Shown: positions 24,797 through 33,066 of the stretch, in pieces
How positions within the stretch are numbered: the stretch's first letter is position 1
Layout: each line of letters opens with the position of its first letter
Assembly: GCA_017467185.1 (NCBI GenBank)
Contig: JAFTSS010000080.1
Coordinates: forward strand, 62,001-126,000
Direction: 5' to 3'
Source of the DNA: Paludibacteraceae bacterium
GTDB lineage: Bacteria; Bacteroidota; Bacteroidia; Bacteroidales; Paludibacteraceae
DNA: 64,000 nt
The notes under the pieces: generated by a model
What the model was told of the DNA's origin: nothing
The model's database searches: none
What the model saw: the letters and a program-made list of their open reading frames with translations, nothing else
Program-made: the position numbers and the translations under genes

Positions 24797-26122
24797 ATGA
24801 AAAAAAGTATTTATATTTTTGGAATGTTATCTTTATTGTTGTTGGCTTTTTCTTGTGGTAAGAAAAATGATACGTCGGCAATAATTATTTCGGAAGAGGC
24901 TGTTATAACAAATTTTTATTTGTATAGTGATAGTATTAAGAATATTGATGATTATGTGTTTACTATTGATAATGATGGTATGTTGATATATAACTATGAT
25001 TCAATAGATTATGGCACAAGAATTGATTCGTTGTCATTTGTGATAACTCCGAATTTTTCGGCGGTTTATGTTAATGATTCGATAAATTTTACTAAGTCGT
25101 CGGGTGTTGTTCTTGATTTTACTAAGGATGTTAAGATTACGGTTGTTGCACGTGATGAAAAGACTTCGGCAGATTATCATGTTAAAGTTAATGTTCATCA
25201 AGTTGACCCAGATACATTTATATGGAAAAGTGTTAATAGTGAGGTGTTTGCAGGGGATGCTTTGTCGGCAAAAGCCGTTTATTTTAATGAAAAAATATTT
25301 TATATGGCTGTTGTTGATAATAAATTGTTGGCTTATGAGAGTGAAAATGGTAAGGATTGGACGGCAATTATTCCTGCTGGAATGGATATTGATTTGATGA
25401 AGTTGAATTTGAATTATTTGGTTGCTACTGAAAATTATTTGTATTTGTGTGCCGACGGAAAATTGTATAAAAGTGATGAAGGTGCGGTGTGGAGTGTAGT
25501 AGAAACATCAGGTGCTGATGTAGAGTATTTGTTGTTTGCAATGAATAATGAATTATATGGCGTTACAAAATCGAATAGTATTGTCAAATTAAGTGGTTCA
25601 GAATGGGTAGATTTAGGTGTGTTGCCATCTAAATTTCCTATTGAGGGAGGAGCTGTATTAGTGGCAGCTGCACCTTCGGGTAAAGAACGAGTATTTGTTG
25701 TGGGAGGTATTGATGTAGAGGGAAATTATTTGTCGTCGGTGTGGAGTAGTGAAGATGGTGCGTATTGGAGTGAAATGACAGGTGGACGTCAGCAATTCAC
25801 GCCGAGAGCATATTCTGCTGTAGTTCAATATGGCGAAGGGTTGATGTTGTTCGGTGGACATGGTATGCCAGAGGGTTCAATTACGAATGCTAAAGTGGTT
25901 GAAGATGCACAGTTATATTCAAAAGATTTTGGTTTGAATTGGGTTGAACCTAAAGCAAAATCGGTAATAGATAGTTTGTATGTTCCAAGATATGAGCATT
26001 CGGCAGTTGTTACTCCTGCGGGATATATTTATTTAATAGGAGGTCGTGCATCGGCTGAGGGAACAATAAATGATGTTTGGCAAGGTTTGAATTATGCTTC
26101 GTTGCCAGGATTCAGAAAATAA
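24797..26122 (+). CDS. DUF6242 lipoprotein with kelch-like repeats
   Basis: A 441-residue outer lipoprotein: signal MKKSIYIFGMLSLLLLAFSC, acceptor Cys20. Residues 30-140 form an N-terminal beta domain (FVITPNFSAVYVNDSINF, VTVVARDEKTSADYHV pattern). The rest has kelch-like blades (SSVWSSEDGAYWSEMTGG, YSAVVQYGEGLMLFGGHGMP, HSAVVTPAGYIYLIGGRAS) predicted to fold as a propeller. This matches the Bacteroidales DUF6242 family, of unknown ligand. Nothing in the neighbours suggests a pathway; it ends 43 bases before aroA. Confidence 0.85.
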   Translation: MKKSIYIFGMLSLLLLAFSCGKKNDTSAIIISEEAVITNFYLYSDSIKNIDDYVFTIDNDGMLIYNYDSIDYGTRIDSLSFVITPNFSAVYVNDSINFTKSSGVVLDFTKDVKITVVARDEKTSADYHVKVNVHQVDPDTFIWKSVNSEVFAGDALSAKAVYFNEKIFYMAVVDNKLLAYESENGKDWTAIIPAGMDIDLMKLNLNYLVATENYLYLCADGKLYKSDEGAVWSVVETSGADVEYLLFAMNNELYGVTKSNSIVKLSGSEWVDLGVLPSKFPIEGGAVLVAAAPSGKERVFVVGGIDVEGNYLSSVWSSEDGAYWSEMTGGRQQFTPRAYSAVVQYGEGLMLFGGHGMPEGSITNAKVVEDAQLYSKDFGLNWVEPKAKSVIDSLYVPRYEHSAVVTPAGYIYLIGGRASAEGTINDVWQGLNYASLPGFRK

Positions 26123-26165
26123 TGCACAATTTTATCGCCTTCGGCTCAAAGACCTCTGGTTCATA

Positions 26166-27425
26166 ATGCATAATGCGCAATTCATAATTGATAGTTCGGA
26201 GACGCAAAATATTGCGTCTCTACTGGTTGGGTTTGATTTGCCATTGTCGAAAAGCGTGAGGGCGAGGGAGTTGGTGTTGGATGCGTTGAGTGGTTTTGAT
26301 GTGAAGATTGAAGAAGATAATGATGATTTGTTTGTGTTGTCGAGGGCGTTATATAATTCACAATTCACAATTCACAATTCACAATTGTCGGACAAGTCGG
26401 ACTGGTCAGACGAGTCGGATAATTCTCAATTTTCAATTCTCAATTTAAGAGATTCGGGGACGGCGTTGAGGTTTATGACGGCGTTTTGTGCTGTAAGTGA
26501 GGGCGAGTATGTACTGACGGGCTCAAAAAGGTTGTGTGAGAGACCGATAAAACCATTGGTGGATGCGTTGTGTAGAATGGGTGCTAAAATTGAATATGTT
26601 GATAAAGAGGGGTTTGCACCTTTGCGAATAAAAGGCGGAAATTTGAAAGGTGGTAAGGTGAGTTTAGATGCTTCGTTGAGTAGTCAGTTTGTTTCGGCAT
26701 TGATGTTGATAGCAGACAAAGTGGAGGGTGGCGTTGATATTGAATATGAGGGCGATGTGGCATCGGAGGCATATATAAGATTGACAGAAAAAGTTATAGA
26801 AAGATATAGAAGGGGCGAACGGAGAAGTGAGGAAAAAGATTGGTCGTCGGCAACGGTATGGTATGCAGCGATGGCGGTATTGAGGACGGGGAGGTTTTTG
26901 TTAGAAGGGTTGAGTTTAGATAGTTGTCAGCCAGATAGAGCAATTGTTGATGTGTTTGAGAAATTGGGAGTTAGAACGATCGGAACTGAGATGGGTGTGA
27001 TTATAGAGGCTAACTGCGATATTGTTGATAAATTGGTGGTAGATTGTAAGAATATGCCAGATGCAGTGATGTATATAGCGGTGGCTGCATGTGTGTTAGG
27101 TGTGGATTTTGAGATAAGGGGAATTGAGACGTTGAGGGTTAAGGAGAGTGATAGGATAGAGGTTTTGATTACAGAGATGGAGAAATGTGGATTTGAGATA
27201 ATTCATAATTCACAATTCATAATTCACAATTTAAAAACCACAATGTGCGATGTGCAATATGTGGTGCAAAAGCCGTTGATAAAGACGTATAATGACCATC
27301 GTGTGGCAATGGCAATGGCGGTGGTAGGGTTGGTAAGAGAGATTGATATTGAGAATCCAGAGGTGGTGAGTAAGTCATATCCTGGATTTTGGGAAGAGAT
27401 TAGAAAAATAAAAAATAGAAAATGA
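26166..27425 (+). CDS. aroA: 3-phosphoshikimate 1-carboxyvinyltransferase (EPSP synthase) with three repeat insertions
   Basis: Transfers enolpyruvate from PEP to shikimate-3-phosphate in aromatic amino-acid synthesis. Core motifs in about 419 residues: PLSKSVRARELVLDAL, LRDSGTALRFMTAF, GSKRLCERPIKPLVDAL, SLSSQFVSALMLIA, VKESDRIE and KTYNDHRVAMAM. Three segments are foreign to the family and match dispersed repeats. The N-terminus (MHNAQFII, then SETQNIASLL) comes from TGCATAA heptamers plus the GAGACGCAA palindrome. About 35 residues near 60-95 come from AATTCAC heptamers and a GTCGGACWR 9-base tract. IIHNSQFIIHN near 350 comes from AATTCAC again. All keep frame. Active-site residues appear intact, but activity needs testing. 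The start at 26166 is the first ATG after the previous stop giving a plausible length. Confidence 0.88.
   Translation: MHNAQFIIDSSETQNIASLLVGFDLPLSKSVRARELVLDALSGFDVKIEEDNDDLFVLSRALYNSQFTIHNSQLSDKSDWSDESDNSQFSILNLRDSGTALRFMTAFCAVSEGEYVLTGSKRLCERPIKPLVDALCRMGAKIEYVDKEGFAPLRIKGGNLKGGKVSLDASLSSQFVSALMLIADKVEGGVDIEYEGDVASEAYIRLTEKVIERYRRGERRSEEKDWSSATVWYAAMAVLRTGRFLLEGLSLDSCQPDRAIVDVFEKLGVRTIGTEMGVIIEANCDIVDKLVVDCKNMPDAVMYIAVAACVLGVDFEIRGIETLRVKESDRIEVLITEMEKCGFEIIHNSQFIIHNLKTTMCDVQYVVQKPLIKTYNDHRVAMAMAVVGLVREIDIENPEVVSKSYPGFWEEIRKIKNRK
26350..26445 (+). repeat. Composite repeat inside aroA
   Basis: AATTCAC x4 (7-base period), then GTCGGACAA/GTCGGACTG/GTCAGACGA/GTCGGATAA (9-base period), then TCTCAATTTTCAATTCTCAA (7-base period). 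Three families stand head to tail within one coding insertion. Confidence 0.9.
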
Positions 27426-27514
27426 TAGTGGCTATAGCAACTATAGAAACTATAAATTGAAAAACAAAAAACGAGCGGAGCGAGTAAGTCTTATATCTCG
27501 CTACTCGCTACTAT
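27425..27514. repeat. CTATAG units and GCTACTC heptamers before sufE
   Basis: CTATAGCAACTATAGAAACT follows the aroA stop. After an A-rich gap come CTCGCTACTCGCTACT and the leader ending TCTGAAATTATG at 27529. Confidence 0.75.
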
Positions 27515-27526
27515 ATGTCTGAAATT

Positions 27527-27943
27527 ATGAAAACATTAGAAGAAAAAGAGATTGAGTTAATTGAAGAATTTGAAGTTTATGAAGATTGGATGGATCGTTA
27601 CCAATATCTTGTTGATTTAGGAGGAGAATTGGAGGGTTTGTCGGCAGAAGAGAAGAATGATGATACATTGATAAAAGGTTGTCAAAGTCAGGTCTGGTTG
27701 GTATGTGATGAGCAAGACGGCAAGTTGTATTTCAGAGGCGAAAGTGATGCTATCATAGTAAAAGGTATAGTTGCCTTGTTGATAAACATGATGTCGGGTT
27801 GTACAGCAGAAGAGGTGGTGAAATATGATTTTGGTTTTCTTGATAAAATAGGATTGAAAGAGCATTTATCTCCAACACGTAGTAATGGACTTGTGTCAAT
27901 GGTAGAAAAAATGAAATTATACGCTCTTAATAAGTTAAATTGA
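27527..27943 (+). CDS. sufE: SufE family sulfur acceptor
   Basis: A 138-residue cytoplasmic protein that accepts persulfide sulfur from the SufS cysteine desulfurase and stimulates it. The reactive cysteine is in LIKGCQSQVWL (Cys52 from this start); DWMDRYQYLVDLGGELEGL and NGLVSMVEKMKLYALN are further family blocks. An ATG four codons upstream exists, but ATG 27527 occupies the position of the shared leader (TCTGAAATTATG, compare TCTGAAATATG before the gene at 4888). No suf operon adjoins it. Together with the MIP18-like gene it suggests a dispersed SUF system. Confidence 0.92.
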   Translation: MKTLEEKEIELIEEFEVYEDWMDRYQYLVDLGGELEGLSAEEKNDDTLIKGCQSQVWLVCDEQDGKLYFRGESDAIIVKGIVALLINMMSGCTAEEVVKYDFGFLDKIGLKEHLSPTRSNGLVSMVEKMKLYALNKLN

Positions 27944-28003
27944 CACACTATTATGCATATGAATAATTGTGCATTATGAATTGTGCATTATGAATTGATT
28001 AAA

Positions 28004-29260
28004 ATGTCAAGATTGTATTATTTTAATCCTGACCATGATTTGGCATTAGCTAATGGGAATGCTCATTTTCAGGCGCCAGAGTCGGCAACAGCGTTTGCTG
28101 AAGATTTGTCGTTATTGCCATGTTGGTTTGCCGAAGAGGTGGCATCGGAAGTTTTGAGTGATCAGGAGTTTTCGGAAGAATTGAATGTTTTAGGGCTAGA
28201 CGTAGCAACAATACCATTGTTTTCAAAAGATAAGATAGAGGAGTTTAAGGTTGAGCCATGGGGATGGAATTTGGCTGTGCGTAAATTCTTTTTGAATAAT
28301 GGAGTGGCAGAAAAGTTGCTACCAACGATAGATAAGATAGAAGAGTATAAGCGATTAGCTCATCGTAGATTAACAATTGATGCGATGAATTATTTGCGTA
28401 GTAGGTCGATATATCCAGAGTCGTTGCCTCAATCAGCGGTAGAGCTGAAATCTGTTGCAGAAGTTAAAGCTTTTGCATTAAAGCATGAAGAGGTGGTTTT
28501 TAAAGCCCCATGGAGTGGTAGTGGTAAGGGAGTATTTTGGTCATCAGGACCGTTGACTCCAAGTCTTTCGGGATGGTGTAAAAGAATAATCGAAAAGCAG
28601 GGCTCGGTAATGGGAGAAATAGCGTATAATCGCGTGCAAGATTTTGCAATGGAGTTTAAGGTAGGTCGTGGTGATGTGGCGTTTGCAGGTTATTCGTTGT
28701 TTTTTACCGAAGGTAGTGGTATATATAGGGGCAACTATTTGTTGTCGAATGAAGATATTGAGGCTGAATTAACCAAATGGGTGTCTGTTGATTATTTGCG
28801 GTGGTTACGTGATGAGTTGATGATTTTTTTGCGAGAAAATGTAGCAAAAGTATATACTGGTTTTGTTGGGGTTGATATGTTTGTCTATTCTGAGACACGA
28901 GACACGAGACATGAGACACGAGATGTGAGACACGAGATGCGAGACACGAGATGTGAGACACGAGATGCGAGATGTGAGACACGAGATATTGAGTATAGGA
29001 TAAATCCAGTCGTTGAGTTTAATCTTCGTATGACGATGGGTATGGTGGCGCGTGTAGTTTATGATCGTTGCGTGAAGAAAGGAGTGCGCGGTATGTTTAC
29101 AATAGATCATTGTCCGCCAGGCGAATTATTGCGAGATCATATTGTTCAAACAGAAGAAACTCCGATTGAAATAGAGGATGGTAGATTTAAAAAAGGATAT
29201 TTTTCGTTGTGTCCAATTACGGAAAATACAGTTTATAGAGCTTGTATATCATTAACCTAA
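28004..29260 (+). CDS. ATP-grasp domain protein with heptamer-encoded insertion
   Basis: A 418-residue cytoplasmic protein of a Bacteroidales family without assigned reaction. YYFNPDHDLALANGNAHFQA opens it, and EVVFKAPWSGSGKGVFW is an ATP-grasp-like nucleotide loop. VEFNLRMTMGMVARV carries the metal-binding E and N of an ATP-grasp C-terminal lobe. A ligase joining small molecules is the likely activity (inference). Between GFVGVDMFVYS and the catalytic strand lie about 33 residues of pure repeat, ETRDTRH-type heptapeptides, encoded by 14 GAGACAC/GAGATGY heptamers at 28891-28988. The start ATG 28004 is chosen because upstream in-frame codons are TGCATTA repeats. Confidence 0.78.
   Translation: MSRLYYFNPDHDLALANGNAHFQAPESATAFAEDLSLLPCWFAEEVASEVLSDQEFSEELNVLGLDVATIPLFSKDKIEEFKVEPWGWNLAVRKFFLNNGVAEKLLPTIDKIEEYKRLAHRRLTIDAMNYLRSRSIYPESLPQSAVELKSVAEVKAFALKHEEVVFKAPWSGSGKGVFWSSGPLTPSLSGWCKRIIEKQGSVMGEIAYNRVQDFAMEFKVGRGDVAFAGYSLFFTEGSGIYRGNYLLSNEDIEAELTKWVSVDYLRWLRDELMIFLRENVAKVYTGFVGVDMFVYSETRDTRHETRDVRHEMRDTRCETRDARCETRDIEYRINPVVEFNLRMTMGMVARVVYDRCVKKGVRGMFTIDHCPPGELLRDHIVQTEETPIEIEDGRFKKGYFSLCPITENTVYRACISLT
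28891..28988 (+). repeat. GAGACAC heptamer tract inside a coding region
   Basis: Fourteen consecutive 7-base units, GAGAYRY, encode a charged arginine/aspartate-rich stretch with heptapeptide periodicity (three units equal seven codons). Confidence 0.93.
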
Positions 29261-29272
29261 AAAATAATTATT

Positions 29273-31141
29273 ATGAAAAAATTTATTACTTTATTTTTAG
29301 TTTTGGTTTGTAGTTCATTCTGTTTGCAAACAGCATTTGCTAATGAATTAGATACAGACAATGTTTACCTTTTGGGTAATTGTAAATCATCAGATTTGGC
29401 TTCAGCAGCTATTTATGGTATAGCGGATGGTCAATCGCATACATTTGCCGGTGCAAGTTTGTTGAATATTGATGCATTAAAGGCAAAAGGTACTGCCATT
29501 CTTGGTATTCGTGTATATATTGGTGATGAGGTTGAATCTAGTAGAGTGTTTTTGGGTCCCAATTACCAAAGTCCTCTAATTTCAAAAGATTTTACTTATA
29601 AAAAGGGAGGTTGGCAATATGTGCTATTTGATGAGCCATATTATCTTGCAGAAGAATCAGTTTATATAGGTTTTGAAGCTACAGGTAAAGGTTCGTTTTT
29701 AGCATTGGAAAATATTGGCAAATCGCTTGATGGCGAGATGATTAGCATAGATAAAGGCGAGTGGGGCAAAGTAAAAGAGATGGTGGTGCAACAACATGCA
29801 TGGTCTATTCAAGCTATTATGGCAGGTGGAGATTATTCACAAGAGACACAAAAAGATATCATTGTTGAAAGAGTATCAGCAGCTAAGAGTGTTAAAGCAG
29901 GCGAGCCTATATCGTTACAATTTGAGTTGCGTAATGCAGGTATTGTTCCAATGGAAAAAGCTTATATTAAATGCACTATGGGCAACGTTGTTGATACAAT
30001 AGAGATTGAAGAAAAATTATTGAATGGCCAATCTACAATAATTGAGTATAACGAATTGGTTGCACCCGAAATTGAAGATGCATATACTGGTTTGACAATC
30101 AAATTGTCTCTTGTTCTTAGTGAAGATGATGCTACAAACAACAACGAAGCATCTGTAGATGTACGAATTTATTCATCTCAAGCTGTACAGCGTAACAAGA
30201 TGCTTATCGAGCAATTCACAGGTCAAGGTTGTGGATATTGTCCAGGTGGTGCAGAGGTTTTGAAAATGTCTATCGAAGGTATGGAAAATCCAGAAAATGT
30301 TATTTGGGTTGCTCATCACGCAGGGTATGCAAAAGATGATTTTACTTTAGATGAAAGTCTTTCTATTGCAACAAGTTTGAGAGTTCAAGGCGCACCTAAC
30401 TGTGCTGTCGATCGTATGCCTGTAGATTATGTTGCGGGCGAGAGTGGAATAGTGTGGCATCCAGCTTATTCAACAACAGAATTGCTTGAAGATTTGGCAA
30501 AAATACCTGGCCTTGCAACAATGGAATTGAATGTTAATTATACAGAAGAAACTCGTCAGTTAATAGTTGGTGTTAAAGGTAAATTGATTGTTACAGGGGC
30601 AAATATCACAGTTTTGGTAAAACAAAACGGCATTATTGCGCGTCAAGCAAATGGTGGTAATAATTATGAGCATAATAATGCTCCGCGTTTGTTCTTGACT
30701 GCAGCAAAAGGTGATGTGTTGACTGTTGATGCTGATGGAAATTATGAAATCTCGTATGTTTGTGAAATCCCTGCGTCAGTAGGAAAATTTGCTTGCGAAG
30801 GCAAAATGGATGTAGTTGCTTTTGTGCATGGTGATATTGCAAGGGCAGCAACTTCAATGGTTTATAATGCAGACCAAGTATCGTTTGAAGTTAAAAACAT
30901 TACAGGTGTAGAGTATTCATACGTTAATGACATGTGCATTTATCCTAATCCAACAACAGACTTGTTGTTTGTAGATGGTTTGAATGTAGGTGATGTGCTT
31001 AAAGTTTATAATATTGATGGCGTATTGGTGAAAGAGCAACAAGTTGTTGATGTGAATGAGGCACTTAACGTAAGCGCTATGCCACAAGGTACATATTTCT
31101 TGCATGTAAACGGAAATGTGGTTAAATTTATGAAAAAGTAA
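29273..31141 (+). CDS. Omp28-related surface protein with T9SS tail
   Basis: A 622-residue exported protein; signal peptide to about residue 24. It has an N-terminal module with YLLGNCKSSDLASAAIYG, an Ig-like middle (ELRNAGIVPMEKAYIKCTMG), a thioredoxin-like Omp28 domain with EQFTGQGCGYCPGGAEVLK (a CxxC motif, unlike classic Omp28 lipoproteins, which vary here), and a type IX sorting tail (YPNPTTDLLFVDGLNVGDVL, GTYFLHVNGNVVKFM). Probably surface-anchored, with thiol or heme/metal-related function unknown. Its paralogue follows directly but is lipid-anchored. A terminator lies 26 bases after the stop. Confidence 0.85.
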   Translation: MKKFITLFLVLVCSSFCLQTAFANELDTDNVYLLGNCKSSDLASAAIYGIADGQSHTFAGASLLNIDALKAKGTAILGIRVYIGDEVESSRVFLGPNYQSPLISKDFTYKKGGWQYVLFDEPYYLAEESVYIGFEATGKGSFLALENIGKSLDGEMISIDKGEWGKVKEMVVQQHAWSIQAIMAGGDYSQETQKDIIVERVSAAKSVKAGEPISLQFELRNAGIVPMEKAYIKCTMGNVVDTIEIEEKLLNGQSTIIEYNELVAPEIEDAYTGLTIKLSLVLSEDDATNNNEASVDVRIYSSQAVQRNKMLIEQFTGQGCGYCPGGAEVLKMSIEGMENPENVIWVAHHAGYAKDDFTLDESLSIATSLRVQGAPNCAVDRMPVDYVAGESGIVWHPAYSTTELLEDLAKIPGLATMELNVNYTEETRQLIVGVKGKLIVTGANITVLVKQNGIIARQANGGNNYEHNNAPRLFLTAAKGDVLTVDADGNYEISYVCEIPASVGKFACEGKMDVVAFVHGDIARAATSMVYNADQVSFEVKNITGVEYSYVNDMCIYPNPTTDLLFVDGLNVGDVLKVYNIDGVLVKEQQVVDVNEALNVSAMPQGTYFLHVNGNVVKFMKK

Positions 31142-31166
31142 TAGGTATTTATTCCTAAATAACAGT

Positions 31167-31200
31167 AAGGCATTGATGAAAATCAGTGCCTTATTTTTTT
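31167..31200 (+). terminator. Terminator after the first Omp28-like gene
   Basis: AAGGCATTGAT-gaaa-ATCAGTGCCTT, with one G-T pair, then A and seven T. Confidence 0.88.
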
Positions 31201-31210
31201 GAAAATATTT

Positions 31211-31240
31211 TTGTTATATCAAAAAGTATTAGTAACTTTG
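31211..31240 (+). promoter_or_regulatory. Promoter of the second Omp28-like gene
   Basis: TTG 31211-31213, 19 bases, TAACTTTG 31233-31240. Start codon 46 bases downstream. Confidence 0.82.
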
Positions 31241-31285
31241 CACATTAAAACTAAACTTTATTAATTATTTAAGAAAAACACTTTT

Positions 31286-32932
31286 ATGAAAATTAAGAAT
31301 TTTTTTAATGCCTTAATAATGGCATTTTTAGCAATTGTTTTATTTGTATCTTGTGAACCAAGATCAGCAGAGGAAAATGAGAATGAACCATTAATTACTT
31401 TGAACAAAGATGAGATTTATTTGTTGGGAAATTGTACAGATCCGATAAATAGCAGAGAAGATGGTCGTTTTGGTATGCCTAGTGATTATACGGTTGCGGT
31501 GTTTACTATGCTTACAGGTGAGAAATTACTCGCACATGGTGATGCTATTGTAGGTGTTCGAGCTTTGGTTGATGGTGAAGTTTCGGATGCTGAAGTTATT
31601 GTTGCTAATAAATTAGATTTAGATAATGGCATTGTGGCGCGTAAATCTTTTTCGTATGTAGAGGGTGGATGGCAATATGTTTTGCTTGATAAGCCTATAA
31701 AAATCACTGGTGATACACTTTATGTAGGTTATAAAATAACAAGTGCAGGTTTTGTTATTGGACTTGAACCTACATCTAAAATGACATCAACTGAATATAT
31801 GTTGTGGAATAATGAATGGTATAAATTATCCGAAATGGGTACAAAAGGTTATTGGTCTATTCAAGCAATTGTTCAAGGAGGTGATTATTCTGCAGAAACA
31901 CAATATGCTGTTTCTGTTGATAATTTATCAGTGCCAGAAGCAACACGTGCAAATAGCGAATTCAAAGCTACATTAGAAGTTCGCAATGCAGGAATACGTT
32001 TGATTTCAGGTGTAGATGTGATTGCTAATATAGATGGGCAAGAGAAGACAATTTCGGTTGATAAAGAATTGATGAATGGTCAGTCTGCAAGAGTTGATGT
32101 TTTACTTCCTATTGGAGAAGTTGAAGGTACTGTTGAATTCTCTGTTAAAGCCAAAGTTAAAGGACAAGATATAGAGTCTGATGAATTTAAATCATCTTTG
32201 AATGTATATGCTGGACTTGAGCGCAACGCAATTCTTATTGAGCAATTTACAGGTCAAAACTGTTCTAATTGCCCTGCTGGAGCAGCAGCTATTAAAAAAG
32301 CTATTTCTGAATTAGTTAATCCTGATAAAGTTTGTTGGATTGCACATCATACTTATTTGCCTGGCGTAGGTGATGCATTTACAATTCCTGGAAACTTTGA
32401 TGTTACAAATGCCCTTGGTGTTTCTCAATACCCAATGTGTAATATCAATCGCAAAGAGGTAGAATACGAACCAGGACAAGTTAAATTGATTTGGCATCCT
32501 GCAGCTACAACATCGTCTTTGTTGGCATCGTTGATTCCAATGTCGGCTGATGCGACTATCGAGTTGACTCGCGAATTTAATGTTGATACTCGTGAATTGA
32601 AAGTGAAAGTAGCAGGTAAATCTTTGAAAGATTTGGCTTATATCACAGTTTTGGTAAATCAAGATAATATGATTGCAAGTCAAGCTGGTGCTCAAGGTGA
32701 ATATAAACATACATCTCCACGTGCTTTCTTGACAAAATCAACAGGCGATAAACTTACTCTTGATGCTGAAGGTAATTATTCAGTTGAATATACATACACA
32801 ATTCCAGAAAAAGTAGGCTCGTTTGCTTGTGTATTAGAAGATATGGAAGTTGTAGCATTCGTACACGGTGATATCAATGATAAAAACAATCGTGAAATCT
32901 ACAATGCAGATAAAATTGATATTTTGAATTAA
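31286..32932 (+). CDS. Omp28-related lipoprotein
   Basis: A 548-residue paralogue of the preceding protein. Signal MKIKNFFNALIMAFLAIVLF ends in lipobox VSC (Cys27), so it is lipid-anchored. Domain order is the same: YLLGNCTDPINSREDGRFG, Ig-like RNAGIRLISGVDVIANI, and thioredoxin-like EQFTGQNCSNCPAGAAAIKK. It lacks the type IX tail and stops where the paralogue begins its sorting domain. The CxxC motif CSNC is retained. Function unknown; a pair of differently anchored paralogues suggests division between outer-membrane inner and outer faces, which is inference. Confidence 0.85.
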   Translation: MKIKNFFNALIMAFLAIVLFVSCEPRSAEENENEPLITLNKDEIYLLGNCTDPINSREDGRFGMPSDYTVAVFTMLTGEKLLAHGDAIVGVRALVDGEVSDAEVIVANKLDLDNGIVARKSFSYVEGGWQYVLLDKPIKITGDTLYVGYKITSAGFVIGLEPTSKMTSTEYMLWNNEWYKLSEMGTKGYWSIQAIVQGGDYSAETQYAVSVDNLSVPEATRANSEFKATLEVRNAGIRLISGVDVIANIDGQEKTISVDKELMNGQSARVDVLLPIGEVEGTVEFSVKAKVKGQDIESDEFKSSLNVYAGLERNAILIEQFTGQNCSNCPAGAAAIKKAISELVNPDKVCWIAHHTYLPGVGDAFTIPGNFDVTNALGVSQYPMCNINRKEVEYEPGQVKLIWHPAATTSSLLASLIPMSADATIELTREFNVDTRELKVKVAGKSLKDLAYITVLVNQDNMIASQAGAQGEYKHTSPRAFLTKSTGDKLTLDAEGNYSVEYTYTIPEKVGSFACVLEDMEVVAFVHGDINDKNNREIYNADKIDILN

Positions 32933-33066
32933 CAATTAACAATAATAATTAATAAAATTGAGGTTAATGGTTAGGGGTAAAGGTTAGATTTAGAATGTAT
33001 AATATTGTTTCTAATTTCTTGTCCTTATTCACATTTCTCATTCCTCATTTCTAATTCCTCATTGAA

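Noticed and set aside
28891-28988. CRISPR-like array
   Set aside because: Units are 7 bases, contiguous, with no unique spacers, and no cas genes are present. The same holds for the other tracts.
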